Below are positions 5,888-12,790 of a DNA stretch of 13,797 bases, piece after piece. The DNA is from Pseudolysinimonas_A sp965653335 (GTDB lineage: Bacteria; Actinomycetota; Actinomycetes; Actinomycetales; Microbacteriaceae). Positions within the stretch are counted from its first letter, which is position 1. The number at the start of each line of letters is the position of its first letter. The stretch is from positions 1-13,797 of the forward strand of contig CBFGZU010000050.1 in assembly GCA_965653335.1 (NCBI GenBank). The letters run 5' to 3'. The notes under the pieces are model-generated. The model ran no database searches, was not told the origin of the DNA, and was given only the letters and a program-made list of their open reading frames with translations. The position numbers were made by a program, and so were the translations under genes.

Positions 5888-6813
5888 AGGATGCGCGCGC
5901 CATGCACCGGGCCCATCGCGCGCACGACATCGAATTGCGCCGCCGACAGGGCGATCTGCAGATCGAGGGCCGCGTCGACGTCGGCCGCGAGGAACGCGAC
6001 CGTCGGGCCCGATCCGGAGACGATCCCCGCGAGGGCGCCGTTGCGCTCCCCCATCTCGATCACCTTCGCGAGCGAGGGCTCGAGATGCAACGCCGGAGCC
6101 TGCAGATCGTTGTGCATCGCCGCGGCGAGCATGCGCGCATCCCCCGCGCGCAGCGCCTGCAAGACATCGGTGCCAACCGTCGGGGCGGGGCTCGCGGGCG
6201 CCACCTCGCCGACATGCCGCGCGCGATGCTCGTCGAGCTCGCGGTAGACGTCGGGAGTCGAGAGCCCGAAGTCGGCGATCGCGAACACCCACTGGAACGA
6301 ACCCTGAGCGAGCGCCGGCGATAACTCGTCGCCGCGCCCGGTGCCGATCGCCGTCCCGCCCGTCATGGCGAACGGAACGTCGGCACCGAGCTGCCGAGCC
6401 AGGTCGAGCATCTCGTCGCGCGGCAGCTCCGTGCCCCAGAGCGCGTCGCACGCCAGCAAGGTGGCCGCGGCATCCGCCGATCCGCCGCCCATCCCGCCGG
6501 CGACCGGCACGTGCTTGTCGATCTCGATCCGGGCGCCGCCCCGGTACCCGGTGCGTTCGGCGAGCAAACGCGCGGCCCGGATCGCGATGTTGCCGTCATC
6601 GAGCGGCACCCGGCCGAGTGCGACGCTGCCGGTGAGCCCCACGGTGAAGACGTCCGCCTCGCTCACGCGCACGTCCTCGTAGAGCGACACTGCCTGATAC
6701 GCGATCGCGACGTCGTGATACCCGTCCTCCTGCAGAGTGCCGACTTCGAGATAGACGTTGACCTTGCCCGGAGCCCGCACGTGCACCGATCGCGGGCTGA
6801 CGCGAGAGATCAT
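5878..6813 (-). CDS. ispE: 4-diphosphocytidyl-2-C-methyl-D-erythritol kinase
   Basis: Cytosolic GHMP kinase of the MEP isoprenoid pathway; it phosphorylates the 2-hydroxyl of CDP-methylerythritol with ATP. It has 311 residues, normal for actinobacteria. The substrate-binding APGKVN with Lys17, the phosphate-binding GHMP motif VPVAGGMGGGSADAAA (102-117), the catalytic Asp145 in LGADVPF and the C-terminal SGSGP (266-270) are all present. ATG 6813 lies 9 bases after the rsmA stop. GGAGGA directly abuts the ATG, tighter than usual, with a weaker GGGTGG a few bases further up; no better in-frame start is seen. It is the last gene of the metG-tatD-rsmA-ispE set, the standard actinobacterial order. 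Confidence 0.96.
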   Translation of the reverse strand: MISRVSPRSVHVRAPGKVNVYLEVGTLQEDGYHDVAIAYQAVSLYEDVRVSEADVFTVGLTGSVALGRVPLDDGNIAIRAARLLAERTGYRGGARIEIDKHVPVAGGMGGGSADAAATLLACDALWGTELPRDEMLDLARQLGADVPFAMTGGTAIGTGRGDELSPALAQGSFQWVFAIADFGLSTPDVYRELDEHRARHVGEVAPASPAPTVGTDVLQALRAGDARMLAAAMHNDLQAPALHLEPSLAKVIEMGERNGALAGIVSGSGPTVAFLAADVDAALDLQIALSAAQFDVVRAMGPVHGARILPV

Positions 6814-6822
6814 TCCTCCACC

Positions 6823-7644
6823 CTAAGCTCGCGCGATTCCGAGAAAGTCCGCGACCGACAGTTGCTCGCCGCGCAGCATCGGATCGACCCCCGCCGACGC
6901 GATCAGCGAGGAGGCGACGGCGGAACCGCCCAGAACCTCCGCGAGCGCCTGCCGCAGCATCTTGCGACGCTGCCCGAACGCGGCGTCGACGAGCGCGAAC
7001 GTGCGCACGCGCTCCTCATCGGAGCCGGGACGCTCCGCGCGCTCGAATGCGACGAGGATCGAGTCGACGTTCGGAACCGGCCAGAACACCTGCCGGCTCA
7101 CGCTGCCCGCCGTCGACCAACGGCCGTACCAGGAGGCCTTCACGCTCGGTGAGCCGTAGACCTTCGAGCCGGGGGGTGCGGCGATGCGCTGCCCGACCTC
7201 GGCTTGCACCATCACGAGCGCGGTCTCGAGCGACGGCACCGTCTCGAGGAGGTGCAGCAGCACCGGCACCGACACGTTGTACGGCAGGTTCGCGACGAGC
7301 CGACGGGGTGCGCCCGGGATGTCGACACGCAACGCATCCCCCGTCATGACCTCGAGCGGGGAACCCGGGGCGAGGGCCCCGACGGTGCGTGGCAGCAGCT
7401 CGGCGAGCCGCGAGTCGATCTCGACAGCCGTGACCCGCGCGCCGGCGTCGAGCAGCCCGAGGGTCAGCGACCCGAGACCCGGGCCGACCTCGAGCACCTC
7501 GTCGCCGGGCTCGATGCGCGCGGCCTTCACGATCTTGCGCACCGTGTTGCCGTCGACGACGAAGTTCTGGCCCAGCTTCTTGGTGGGCTGCAGGTCAAGG
7601 GTCGCCGCGAGGTCCCGGATCTCGGCCGGGCCCAGCAGCGGCAT
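6823..7644 (-). CDS. rsmA: 16S rRNA (adenine(1518)/adenine(1519)-N6)-dimethyltransferase
   Basis: KsgA/RsmA: an S-adenosylmethionine-dependent enzyme that dimethylates the two adjacent adenines in the 3' terminal helix of 16S rRNA late in small-subunit assembly. It has 273 residues, the family norm. KKLGQNFVVD (22-31), SAM motif I VLEVGPGLGSLT (50-61), acidic Glu75 after the second strand, the catalytic NLPYN (119-123) and the VFWPVPNVDS signature (186-195) are seen. ATG 7644 shares one base with the tatD stop (TGATG), so translation is likely coupled. The frame stays open upstream into tatD, but that stretch is low-complexity arginine-rich sequence without family similarity, so the longer start is rejected. 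Confidence 0.97.
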   Translation of the reverse strand: MPLLGPAEIRDLAATLDLQPTKKLGQNFVVDGNTVRKIVKAARIEPGDEVLEVGPGLGSLTLGLLDAGARVTAVEIDSRLAELLPRTVGALAPGSPLEVMTGDALRVDIPGAPRRLVANLPYNVSVPVLLHLLETVPSLETALVMVQAEVGQRIAAPPGSKVYGSPSVKASWYGRWSTAGSVSRQVFWPVPNVDSILVAFERAERPGSDEERVRTFALVDAAFGQRRKMLRQALAEVLGGSAVASSLIASAGVDPMLRGEQLSVADFLGIARA

Positions 7645-8585
7645 CAGCCTCCCTCGATATGGAAGGGCCGGTCGATCGGCGAGGTCGGCGGGTCGACCGA
7701 GTTGTCGTCCCACTTGCCGTACACGGCTTCGGTGTTCGACGAGATCTGCGCGGCGAGCATCGAGGCCTCGGTGCCGAGGTGGTCGGCCATGAACCGCAGG
7801 GTGTGCGGCAGCAGGTACGACGAGTTCGGTCGCCCGCGCCACGGCATGGGAGTCAGGTACGGGGCATCCGTCTCGATCAGGATGTTCGCGCGCGGAATCA
7901 CCTCGAGCGCTTCGCGGAGGGCGCCCGCGTTCTTGAACGTCACCGTGCCGGCGAACGACAAGTACCAGCCTTCGCCCGCGACCTCCCTCGCGAACTCGGC
8001 GTCGCCGGAGAAGCAGTGGAACACCGTCCGCTCCGGCGCTCCCTCCCGTCGCAGGGTCGCGACGACATCGCGGTGGGCGTCACGGTCGTGGATCTGCAGG
8101 GCGAGATCGCGCTCCTTCGCGATGGCGATATGGGCGCGGAACGAGCGGAGCTGGGCATCCCGGCCGTCTTCCCCGGTGCGGAAGAAGTCAAGCCCGGTCT
8201 CGCCGATCGCGCGCACCCGCGGGCGCCGCGCGAGGTCAGCGATGCCCGCGAGATGCTCGTCGAGCAGCCCCTTCGCCTCGAGCTCCGGCGCCTCGTTGGG
8301 ATGCAGGGCGACGGCGGCGAGCACGCGCGGCTCGTGGGCAGCGATCTCGGCACTCCACCGCGAGGTTTCCAGATCGGTGCCGACCTGCACGACGCCACGA
8401 ACGCCGACGCTCGACGCGCGGTCGAGCTGCTCTGTGAAGTCGAGCGATTCGACGCCGTCTTCGATTTCCAGGTGCGTGTGGTTGTCGTAGACCGGAACGA
8501 CGAGCGGCACCGGCAGCGGCGGGTAGTCCGCGACCTTATCGTCGGGACCCCGCTCGCGGGACCGCAGGAACGCGTCGTCGGTCAC
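7644..8585 (-). CDS. tatD: TatD-family metal-dependent hydrolase (DNase)
   Basis: A 313-residue TatD-type TIM-barrel hydrolase; family members are 3'-5' DNases acting in DNA quality control. Metal ligands are visible: His36/His38 (DNHTHLE), Glu129 (GETGLDFF), His166 (LQIHD), His190 (FHCFSG) and Asp240 (IETDAPYLTP). GTG 8585 overlaps the metG stop by four bases (GTGA), a typical coupled start. The open frame runs far upstream into metG without family similarity. The N-terminal 30 residues before the HxH strand are somewhat longer than in E. coli TatD, as is common in actinobacteria. It is the second gene of the metG-tatD-rsmA-ispE set. Confidence 0.96.
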   Translation of the reverse strand: MTDDAFLRSRERGPDDKVADYPPLPVPLVVPVYDNHTHLEIEDGVESLDFTEQLDRASSVGVRGVVQVGTDLETSRWSAEIAAHEPRVLAAVALHPNEAPELEAKGLLDEHLAGIADLARRPRVRAIGETGLDFFRTGEDGRDAQLRSFRAHIAIAKERDLALQIHDRDAHRDVVATLRREGAPERTVFHCFSGDAEFAREVAGEGWYLSFAGTVTFKNAGALREALEVIPRANILIETDAPYLTPMPWRGRPNSSYLLPHTLRFMADHLGTEASMLAAQISSNTEAVYGKWDDNSVDPPTSPIDRPFHIEGG

Positions 8586-10141
8586 GTCGACGCTGCCTCG
8601 ATCTCGATCCGCGGGAAAAGAGGTTCGAGCGCCGACACCGTGCCACCACCCGGTCGATCCCAGGCGCGGTCGATCCGCTGTTCGAGCAGCGCCCCGGACT
8701 CCCCCAGCGCCGCCCACAGCTTCGCGGTCGCCTGCGGCATCACGGGCGAGTAGAGCACCGCGAGCGTGCCGACACCGTGCGCGAGGGTCGCGAGAACCTG
8801 GTCGAGCCGGCCGGCCTGGGCCTCGTCCTTCGCCAGCACCCAGGGCGCCTGCTCGGTCACGTACCCGTTGAGCGCGTCCACGAGTTCTTCGACCGACGAC
8901 AGCGCCTCGTGAATGGCGAACGATCCGATCGCCGCGTGGGCGGCATCCGTCACCCTCTTCTCGAGGTCGACGATCGCCGCGTCGCGCTCGGCCGACGGAA
9001 CCGCGCCATCCCGGTACTTCTCGATCATCGCGATGACGCGGCTGGCGAGGTTGCCGAAGCCGTTCGCGAGCTCCGCCTGATAGCGCGCCGACAGGTCCTC
9101 CCACGAGAACGAGCCGTCCTGCCCGAAGGTGATCGCCGAGAGGAAGTAGTAGCGGAAGGCGTCGGAGCCGAAGACATCCGTGATCTGCGCCGGGGCGATG
9201 CCGGTGAGCTTCGACTTCGACATCTTCTCGCCGCCGACGAGCAGCCAGCCGTGGCCGAAGATCCGCTGCGGCACGGGCAGTCCCGCCGCCATGAGCATCG
9301 CCGGCCAGATGACGGCGTGGAAACGCGCGATGTCCTTCCCCACGAGGTGCACGGCGGGCCACCGGCGGCGGAAGTTCTCCTGATCGGCACCCCAGCCGAC
9401 CGCCGTCGCGTAGTTGAGCAGCGCGTCGAACCACACGTAGACGACGTGGGTCTCGTCCCACGGCACCTTGACGCCCCAGTCGAAACTGGACCGCGAGATC
9501 GAGAGGTCTTCCAGACCCTGCTTCACGAACTGGATGATCTCGTTGCGCACACTCTCGGGCTGCACGAAGTCGGGCTGCTCCTCATACAGCCGCAACAGCG
9601 CATCCCCGAAGTCGCTCATGCGGAAGAAGTAGTTCTTCTCGCTGAGGATCTCCACCGGCCTCGAATGGATCTTGCAGACGTACTGCCCGGCGAACTCGCC
9701 CTCGTCGGACTGATCGAGGTCGTCGAGTTGCTTGTACTCCTCACAGCCGACGCAGTAGTAGCCCTCGTAGACGCCGTCGTAGATGTGACCCTCGTCGTAG
9801 AGCTGCTGCAGGAACTTCGCGACCGCGGTCTCGTGGCGATCGTCGGTCGTGCGGATGAAGTCGTCGTTGGCGATGTCGAGGGTGTCGAGCACGGGAAGCC
9901 ACGCCTCGGCGACGAGCTTGTCGGCCCATTCCTGCGGGCTCACCCCGTTGGCGGCCGCGGTGCGCTCGATCTTCTGCCCGTGCTCGTCGGTGCCCGTCAG
10001 CAGCCAGGTGTCGTCGCCGGACTGCCGGTGCCACCGAGCCAGCACGTCCGCCGCCACCTCGGTGTAGGCGTGCCCGATGTGCGGGACGTCGTTGACGTAG
10101 AAGATGGGGGTGGTGATGTAGAAGCTGCCGGGCTGAGACAC
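8582..10141 (-). CDS. metG: Methionyl-tRNA synthetase
   Basis: Class Ia aminoacyl-tRNA synthetase that charges tRNA-Met. It has 519 residues, without the C-terminal EMAP-II-like tRNA-binding domain found in some MetG proteins. HIGH is intact (21-24, in VPHIGHAYTEVAAD). The inserted zinc knuckle shows Cys130/Cys133 and a second pair Cys156/His159, so one ligand is probably histidine. KMSKS (306-310) and the anticodon-recognition region are normal. GTG 10141 is chosen because the family N terminus (PGSFYITTPIFYVNDVPHIGH) begins just after it and a -10 box lies 7 bases upstream. An in-frame GTG at 10192 would add 17 atypical residues. It heads the metG-tatD-rsmA-ispE unit, and its stop overlaps the tatD start by 4 bases. 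Confidence 0.97.
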   Translation of the reverse strand: MSQPGSFYITTPIFYVNDVPHIGHAYTEVAADVLARWHRQSGDDTWLLTGTDEHGQKIERTAAANGVSPQEWADKLVAEAWLPVLDTLDIANDDFIRTTDDRHETAVAKFLQQLYDEGHIYDGVYEGYYCVGCEEYKQLDDLDQSDEGEFAGQYVCKIHSRPVEILSEKNYFFRMSDFGDALLRLYEEQPDFVQPESVRNEIIQFVKQGLEDLSISRSSFDWGVKVPWDETHVVYVWFDALLNYATAVGWGADQENFRRRWPAVHLVGKDIARFHAVIWPAMLMAAGLPVPQRIFGHGWLLVGGEKMSKSKLTGIAPAQITDVFGSDAFRYYFLSAITFGQDGSFSWEDLSARYQAELANGFGNLASRVIAMIEKYRDGAVPSAERDAAIVDLEKRVTDAAHAAIGSFAIHEALSSVEELVDALNGYVTEQAPWVLAKDEAQAGRLDQVLATLAHGVGTLAVLYSPVMPQATAKLWAALGESGALLEQRIDRAWDRPGGGTVSALEPLFPRIEIEAAST

Positions 10142-10148
10142 GGGCTTC

Positions 10149-10176
10149 AGCCTAGCTTTCGCGCGGCCCGTGTTAC
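10149..10176 (-). promoter_or_regulatory. Predicted leaderless promoter of metG
   Basis: TAGGCT (10154-10149) fits the TANNNT -10 pattern and is followed after 7 bases by the GTG start codon, where transcription would begin. GTAACA (10176-10171), four of six matches to TTGACA, lies 16 bases upstream. No Shine-Dalgarno sequence precedes the GTG. Confidence 0.5.
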
Positions 10177-10200
10177 TCGGGCCCGGCTGCACCGGTCGCC

Positions 10201-10263
10201 AACTCTCACCCAGCGCACCACTCGACCCCGGAGGAGCCCTATCCGCGCCTCGCAGTGAGAGTT
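10201..10263. repeat. 63-bp intergenic sequence bounded by 9-bp inverted repeats
   Basis: AACTCTCAC (10201-10209) and GTGAGAGTT (10255-10263) are perfect inverted repeats with 45 bases between them. Inside, GCGC tetramers at both sides could extend an imperfect stem. The right arm overlaps the rsmI stop codon (TAA, 10264-10262). It could be an RNA stem-loop at the end of the rsmI transcript, a small dispersed element or a protein-binding site. There is no T-run for an intrinsic terminator and no target-site duplication. Confidence 0.5.
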
Positions 10264-11086
10264 AGGGCCGCCCCTTGGCGCGGATCGCCGCCTCATACAG
10301 TTCGCGCGTGGCGAGACCGGTGGCGGCGGCGACATCGGCCGCGGCCTCCTTGAGGCGGATACCGCTCGCGGCCAGGTCGAGCACCGTGGTGACCGCGGTG
10401 ACGAGGTCGGCGGTCGCGGCGGTTGCGGGAGCACCCTCGACGACGACGACGATCTCGCCGCGCGTGCCGTCGGCATACCGTTCGGCGAGTTCGCTCAGCG
10501 TTCCGCGGGCGACCTCTTCGTACATCTTCGTGAGTTCGCGGCAGACGGCTGCTCGGCGGCCGGCGCCGAACGCTGTCGCCAAATCGGAGAGGGCGTCGCC
10601 GATGCGATGCGGGGATTCGAAGAAGACGAGGGTGCGGGTCTCGGTCGCGAGGGGTCGCACCGCGGCGACGCGGCCCTTGCGCGGCAGGAACCCCTCGAAC
10701 GCGAACCGGTCGGTCGGGAGCCCGGAAAGGGCGAGGGCAGTGAGCACGGCACTCGGCCCGGGAAGCGCGGTGACCTGCACTCCCGCCTCGATCGCGGCCG
10801 CGACGAGGGCGTAGCCCGGGTCGCTCACCGTCGGCATGCCGGCATCCGACAACACGAGCACATCCTCGGTTCTGGCGAGCTCGACCAGTTCGGCGGCGCG
10901 CTCCCGCTCGTTGTGCTCATGCAGCGCGACGAGTTTCGGCCGGTTCTCGACGCCGAGCCCGCGCAGCAGCTGCACGGTGACGCGGGTGTCTTCGGCGGCG
11001 ACGGTGCCGACCCTCTCAAGCGTCTCGACGAGCCGCCGCGACGCGTCGCCGAGGTTGCCGATCGGCGTCGCCCCGAGAATGATCAC
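10262..11086 (-). CDS. rsmI: 16S rRNA (cytidine(1402)-2'-O)-methyltransferase
   Basis: RsmI of the tetrapyrrole-methylase fold, which uses S-adenosylmethionine to methylate the ribose of C1402 in the ribosomal decoding centre. It has 274 residues, the normal length. LGATPIGNLGD (4-14), AEDTR (31-35), SDAGMPTVSDPG (80-91), LPGPSA (108-113), FEGFLPRKG (130-138), FFESPHR (155-161) and CRELTKMYEE (182-191) are all family landmarks. GTG 11086 is the only start consistent with the family N terminus. GATGAT lies 6 bases before it and might be a -10 box of a leaderless transcript, though the match is weaker than for its neighbours. The gene is divergent from the mannosyltransferase gene, as the Rv1003/Rv1002c pair is in M. 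tuberculosis. Confidence 0.96.
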   Translation of the reverse strand: MIILGATPIGNLGDASRRLVETLERVGTVAAEDTRVTVQLLRGLGVENRPKLVALHEHNERERAAELVELARTEDVLVLSDAGMPTVSDPGYALVAAAIEAGVQVTALPGPSAVLTALALSGLPTDRFAFEGFLPRKGRVAAVRPLATETRTLVFFESPHRIGDALSDLATAFGAGRRAAVCRELTKMYEEVARGTLSELAERYADGTRGEIVVVVEGAPATAATADLVTAVTTVLDLAASGIRLKEAAADVAAATGLATRELYEAAIRAKGRP

Positions 11087-11170
11087 GCCCCCATCATCGC
11101 GGGTCGCTTTCCGTTTTCAGGAAGACATGGTGCGGATGTGGCGGATGGCTACGGGTGAGACCCGCGCACT

Positions 11171-11176
11171 TACGAT
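11171..11176 (+). promoter_or_regulatory. Predicted -10 box, leaderless start of the mannosyltransferase gene
   Basis: TACGAT fits TANNNT and lies exactly 7 bases before ATG 11184, so transcription would begin at the start codon. No Shine-Dalgarno is present between them and no convincing -35 box is seen upstream. The 97-base divergent gap (11087-11183) shared with rsmI holds nothing else that I recognise. Confidence 0.5.
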
Positions 11177-11183
11177 CGTGGGC

Positions 11184-12740
11184 ATGAGTGTCGCCGCGCT
11201 GCCGGGATCGCAGCTCGACGACTGGTGGAGCCGGATGCAGAGCACCGAAGCCGCGCGGCAGGTGTGGCGGTGGGGCGGTCCGGCCGTCGTCACGGCGGTC
11301 GCCGCGGCGACCCGGCTCGTCGGGCTCGGGCATCCCGGCGAGCTCGTGTTCGACGAGACCTACTACGTGAAGGATGCCTACACCCTCTCGCAGCTCGGAT
11401 ACGAGGGCAGCTGGCCAGCCGACCCGAACGCGGCGTTCAACGCCGGCGACCCGTCGGGGTTCCTGCCGGGGGCGTCGTTCGTCGCGCACCCGCCTCTGGG
11501 CAAGTGGATCATCGCGGCCGGCATGGCCGCGTTCGGCGCCGACAACGCCGTCGGGTGGCGGATCTCGGTCGCGATCGTCGGCATCCTGCTCGTCGTGCTC
11601 ACGATGGCCATCGCGCACCTGCTGTTCGCGCGCCCGCTGCTCACCGTCATCGCGGGCGGTCTGCTCGCGATCGACGGCAACGCGATCGTGCTCAGCCGGG
11701 TCGCGCTGCTCGACACGATGCTCGCGTTCTTCGCGCTGCTCGGGGTGCTCTTCGTGTTCCTCGACCGAGGGTTCGCCAAGCGACGCCTCGCCACCTGGGT
11801 CGATTCTCACGGCACGACCGGCTGGGGCCCCGTGCTGCTCTGGCGGCCATGGCTGCTCGCCGCCGCCGTCGCCTTCGGCCTCGCGACCGGCGTGAAGTGG
11901 AGCGGCCTCTACTTTCTCGCGATCTTCGGCGTCTACGTCGTCGTGGGCGAAGCGCTGTTGCGCCGACGGGCGGGAATCGAGTTCTGGGCGACGGGCGGCA
12001 TCCTCAAGCAGGCGCCGGTGACCTTCCTTTTGCTCGTGCCGCTCGCCGCCGTCACCTACCTCGCGTCGTGGACCGGCTGGTTCGTCACCGACGCCGGCTA
12101 CCACCGGCACTGGATCGAGGGTGGAGGGGAAGCCTGGACGGGAGGGCTCTCCTGGGTGCCGACGGCGTTCCAGAACTGGTGGCACTACCAGAGCGCCGTC
12201 TACAGCTATCACGTGGGCGAGACCAGCCCGCACGCCTACCAGTCGAGCCCGCTGAGCTGGCTGTTCCTGGTGCGGCCGACGAGCATGTACTTCCAGGGGT
12301 TCTCCAACGGCGACGTCGAGACGATCCTCGACATCGCCAACCCGCTCATCTGGTGGGCGTCGACGGCCGCCGCGTTCTTCCTCGTCGCGCGCGTGGTGCT
12401 GCGCCTGCGCCGTCGCGAACCGGTGGCGACCGAGGCGCTCATCCTCACGGGGCTCGCCGCCGGGTACCTGCCGTGGCTCCTGTACTTGCACCGCACGGTG
12501 TTCGGCTTCTACACGATCGCGTTCGAGCCGTACCTGATCCTCGCTCTCACCGCCGCGCTCGGGACGCTGCTCGGCACGGCGGCCGACCCCGAGTCCCGCC
12601 GCCGGGCCGGCATCCGATCGGTCGGCGTCTTTCTCGGCGTCTGCGTCGTGCTCAGCATGTTCTTCCTCCCGATCTGGACGGCGATGCCGGTGCCCGACTG
12701 GTTCTTCCGCAGCCACTTGTGGCTGCCGACCTGGCTGTGA
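11184..12740 (+). CDS. Polyprenyl-phosphate-mannose protein O-mannosyltransferase (PMT family)
   Basis: Integral membrane GT-C glycosyltransferase of the PMT (GT39) family. It moves mannose from polyprenyl-phosphate-mannose to Ser/Thr of exported proteins on the outer face of the membrane. It has 518 residues, close to the about 500 of M. tuberculosis Rv1002c. The first extracellular loop carries the family acidic pair Asp58/Glu59 (ELVFDETYYVKDAY). HPPLGKW (102-108), SRVALLDTML (171-180) and GVKWSGLY (236-243) are PMT landmarks. About ten hydrophobic segments are visible, including roughly 127-149, 151-168, 174-193, 222-237, 240-257, 278-296, 388-407, 416-434, 445-464 and 479-497. The loop at 300-375 is the large extracytoplasmic one, and the C terminus (WLPTWL) is typical. 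ATG 11184 is chosen over in-frame upstream starts because of the -10 box placed for leaderless initiation. It is divergent from rsmI. Confidence 0.95.
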   Translation: MSVAALPGSQLDDWWSRMQSTEAARQVWRWGGPAVVTAVAAATRLVGLGHPGELVFDETYYVKDAYTLSQLGYEGSWPADPNAAFNAGDPSGFLPGASFVAHPPLGKWIIAAGMAAFGADNAVGWRISVAIVGILLVVLTMAIAHLLFARPLLTVIAGGLLAIDGNAIVLSRVALLDTMLAFFALLGVLFVFLDRGFAKRRLATWVDSHGTTGWGPVLLWRPWLLAAAVAFGLATGVKWSGLYFLAIFGVYVVVGEALLRRRAGIEFWATGGILKQAPVTFLLLVPLAAVTYLASWTGWFVTDAGYHRHWIEGGGEAWTGGLSWVPTAFQNWWHYQSAVYSYHVGETSPHAYQSSPLSWLFLVRPTSMYFQGFSNGDVETILDIANPLIWWASTAAAFFLVARVVLRLRRREPVATEALILTGLAAGYLPWLLYLHRTVFGFYTIAFEPYLILALTAALGTLLGTAADPESRRRAGIRSVGVFLGVCVVLSMFFLPIWTAMPVPDWFFRSHLWLPTWL

Positions 12741-12763
12741 GCCGCCGTAGCACGAGGAAACAC

Positions 12764-12775
12764 GCCCGGCCGGGC
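12764..12775. repeat. 12-bp perfect palindrome upstream of metY
   Basis: GCCCGGCCGGGC is fully self-complementary and sits directly 5' of the metY -10 box, 24 bases after the mannosyltransferase stop. It could be a regulator site for metY or part of the end of the preceding transcript. It does not resemble the McbR site (TAGAC-N6-GTCTA) that controls methionine genes in Corynebacterium. Palindromes of G and C arise easily by chance at this base composition. Confidence 0.35.
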
Positions 12776-12776
12776 A

Positions 12777-12784
12777 GATAATCT
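12777..12784 (+). promoter_or_regulatory. Predicted -10 box, leaderless start of metY
   Basis: GATAATCT contains GATAAT (12777-12782, five of six to TATAAT) and the overlapping TAATCT (12779-12784, TANNNT). The ATG lies 8 or 6 bases downstream, so transcription would start at or next to the start codon. There is no Shine-Dalgarno and no clear -35 box. The short 50-base upstream gap has no room for a SAM riboswitch. Confidence 0.55.
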
Positions 12785-12790
12785 GGCCGG

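Noticed and set aside
8586..9461. Upstream extension of the tatD frame (open to 9461)
   Set aside because: It overlaps metG and has no TatD similarity. The 4-base GTGA overlap start is the normal one.
8777..10258. A 493-residue open frame antisense to metG
   Set aside because: No family similarity, and it lies opposite a perfectly conserved MetG. It is a GC-driven shadow.
11093..11098. GATGAT as -10 box of rsmI
   Set aside because: Position is right for a leaderless start, but the first base mismatches TANNNT and no -35 is seen. It is mentioned in the gene entry but not called as a promoter.
11094..12716. A 540-residue open frame antisense to the mannosyltransferase gene
   Set aside because: Its translation is Arg/Glu/Asp-rich without any recognisable domain, while the sense frame is a clear membrane PMT. 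Long antisense frames are common at this GC content.
12741..12790. SAM or T-box type riboswitch upstream of metY
   Set aside because: Only 50 bases separate the genes and the -10 box abuts the start codon, so no leader RNA would exist.
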